This document shows, piece after piece, positions 62,129 to 64,000 of a stretch of 64,000 bases of DNA; position 1 is the stretch's first letter, and each line of letters begins with the position of its first letter. Position numbers and translations under genes: made by a program. The stretch comes from Sitta carolinensis (Eukaryota > Chordata > Aves > Passeriformes > Sittidae), in assembly GCA_032173965.1 (NCBI GenBank), contig CM063284.1, positions 135,693,625-135,757,624 on the forward strand. The letters are read 5' to 3'. The notes beneath the pieces were generated by a model. That model had not been told where the DNA came from. It saw only the letters and a list, made by a program, of their open reading frames with translations, and made no database searches.

Positions 62129-64000
62129 GTAATTATAGTAGTATTGTTTCATATCTGGTTGCTCAGGCCAAATGAACTGACACCTTACTGGACACAAAAA
62201 TAAAACACAGGTTGTGTCTCTTGGTTTGCAGTAGACTGCTTGCATGGTTTCAGAAAAAAGCAAATATTGTCCCAAGTGCCTCTGTTCCTTAAAACTTGTA
62301 ACATTTTGATTTACACATGCCAGGTGGACCAGTTTTAAAAAACCCAAGTCTAGAACAATTGTATCAATTGTATCAATTGCTGTAGGTGACAGGAGAACTT
62401 GTAATTACACTTAGACATTTCTTTACGTTACTTGTTTTTTTCTTCTGAAATCCCTAGAAACTTCTGCCCAGCCTTGTATTATGTCTCCAAGACTTAAATT
62501 ATCATGGTCTGACTCTTTTGATAGATTTCTTAGTAAAAAATTCATTGTTTGACAACATTTTAAAAAGCCGTGCATATTTCTACTGCAGTTCTTAGTGTTT
62601 TTTTTCTTCTACCTTTTACATAAAATTCAGTATTTCTAAAATTTAAAAATCTTTCATTCATCGGCTGATGTTCTATTCTTTGTCCTACAGGTTTTTTTCC
62701 ATTGCTGTAAATGTTGTACTTGTGTGATGAATGGTAGATGTACCTTCTGTTAATATATAATTCAGGCACTATTCCATTTGGAATCACATTGGAATGAAGG
62801 CATTGATAATTTCCAAGTAAATGAGTGGGTGGAAATCAGACAGCTTATTTATTTTTAGGCGTTTAGCTTGTCAGCTTTTGTGAATGTTTGTGTTCACTCA
62901 CATTCTTGCCGTCTAACGTTGAATTTCCAGGGAGCATCTAGAACCATTTAACTTTGCCCATGCATATGAAATGTAACCCTGTGGTGGTTTTGGTTGAATT
63001 TCAGAACAGAAAATGTAACACAATAACAGTCTTATGAGCGATCAGAGATCACTTCAGGTAGATGGAACAACTTTCAGTGCTTAATTTTTAACTGTCATTT
63101 ACATTAACTCTGTGTTTTGAAGTGCAAGAAAAACTGACAGTGTTTAGATCTATTGCTCTATTTGTTTTTCCAGCTGTTGTAAAGTTTTGAAAAAATACTA
63201 GCAACAGTTATCCTGGTACCTTCTTATTAGTTAAGCCACTATCTAGTAATGAAAAATATTTTCCATAAGTTTTATCTAATTTTGTTCTTGTGTATAGAAC
63301 AGCTATTCATATATAAATGTATGTGTATATAAAATCACATTCTTAGGAATTTCCTGATCTAGAGGATAAATAAAGCTCAGGCAAGGTAGTGTTCTCTAGC
63401 TGACTTGATGAATATGCCTGTTCTCTTGAAGATCTTAATTGTACTCTTGAAACAAAAATCATAATAATAAAATAAACTGTTTCTATCTTGCTGAGGGAAA
63501 CTGTTATTTTTTATACTTTTGGACACTTCACTGGTATAGAAAGCCTTCACACCCATGTGTACCTTTATTGAAGCTCATTTTTCTAGCTATGTGTAGATTC
63601 CTTTCAGAGTGGAAGTTCTAATGTTTTTTGCTAAAATTTCAAGTGAAAAATTATCTACCTGTAGCAGAGATGCAATTTCAGTGTTGTTTGTAAATGTGTG
63701 AAACTACTCAGGAGAAATCTCTTGTAGCCTGTTTTACCTAACAAGGGATAAATTTTATTATTTATTGGATAACTAGGTATACAGTTTTTTACTGGGTATG
63801 TTATTGTCCTGAGAGACTGCAAACTTTGAAGTTGAATTATGTTAGAGCATGAGTACACTTTGGGTAATAAGGTTTCAGAGATCTGTTCTCTAGTAGTTTT
63901 TTAATATTAGTAGAAGTCACTTTCTTAGCTCTGTTGCTCTTTAATACCATTCTTCAGATATGTATCTTATCTGTCATAAGCACATTCGAATTCCATTACT

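Larger units (their letters stand above)
57852..64000 (+). other. EMC2: EMC2 intron 1 (incomplete)
   Basis: The donor GTAACG opens the intron, which runs past the window end. After the CpG-rich first 400 bases it is AT-rich with a T30 run at 60553-60582. No mobile element was recognised. One in-frame exon candidate at 62081-62128 is listed separately. Confidence 0.8.

Noticed and set aside
1..64000. CRISPR arrays, operons, bacterial-type features
   Set aside because: The window is vertebrate nuclear DNA; the only tandem arrays are minisatellites and microsatellites without a spacer-repeat structure.

Overview
The window reads as avian nuclear DNA, most likely a songbird. The evidence is several 5'-truncated CR1 LINE fragments, LTR elements of avian ERV type, AT-rich intergenic sequence, and a single recognisable host gene start. 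That start is exon 1 of EMC2 (ER membrane protein complex subunit 2) on the + strand at 57812-57851, inside a CpG island of about 57480-58230. EMC2 exon 2 is not in the window, so everything after 57852 is intron 1. In other vertebrates EIF3E and RSPO2 lie upstream of EMC2. I found no EIF3E exon here, so 1-57 kb is best read as the gene-poor EIF3E-EMC2 interval; this is inference from known synteny.

Layout. 1-37.7 kb is non-coding AT-rich sequence with CR1 pieces at 3.6-4.5 kb (one CR1 nested in another), 8.7-9.9 kb and 22.2-22.5 kb, an isolated CpG-rich patch at 19.3-19.5 kb, and a solo LTR at 27355-27947 with a perfect 6-bp target duplication. 37802-44528 is a complete, env-less, class III (ERV-L-like) endogenous retrovirus: LTR, tRNA-Lys primer site, gag-pro-pol, LTR, flanked by a 5-bp duplication. 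It appears to have landed inside an older minus-strand LTR (pieces at 37680-37801 and 44529-44868). 45-55.9 kb is again non-coding, with a second isolated CpG-rich patch at 52.2-52.5 kb. A long LTR (about 55893-57233) carrying a seven-copy tandem array sits just upstream of the EMC2 CpG island.

The most striking observation concerns the 6.7-kb retrovirus. Its two LTRs differ by only three base substitutions, so it is young, yet gag-pro-pol is broken by ten in-frame stops. Every one of those stops is a single G-to-A step from a tryptophan codon, and none of those G positions is a CpG. The three LTR differences, and the one difference between two copies of a 28-bp repeat near the 3' LTR, are also GG versus AG. 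This is the pattern of cytidine-deaminase editing of minus-strand cDNA during reverse transcription, not of slow decay after integration.

Limits: no database search was possible. Family names rest on motif recognition, repeat boundaries are approximate unless target duplications are stated, and splice and promoter calls are from sequence alone.
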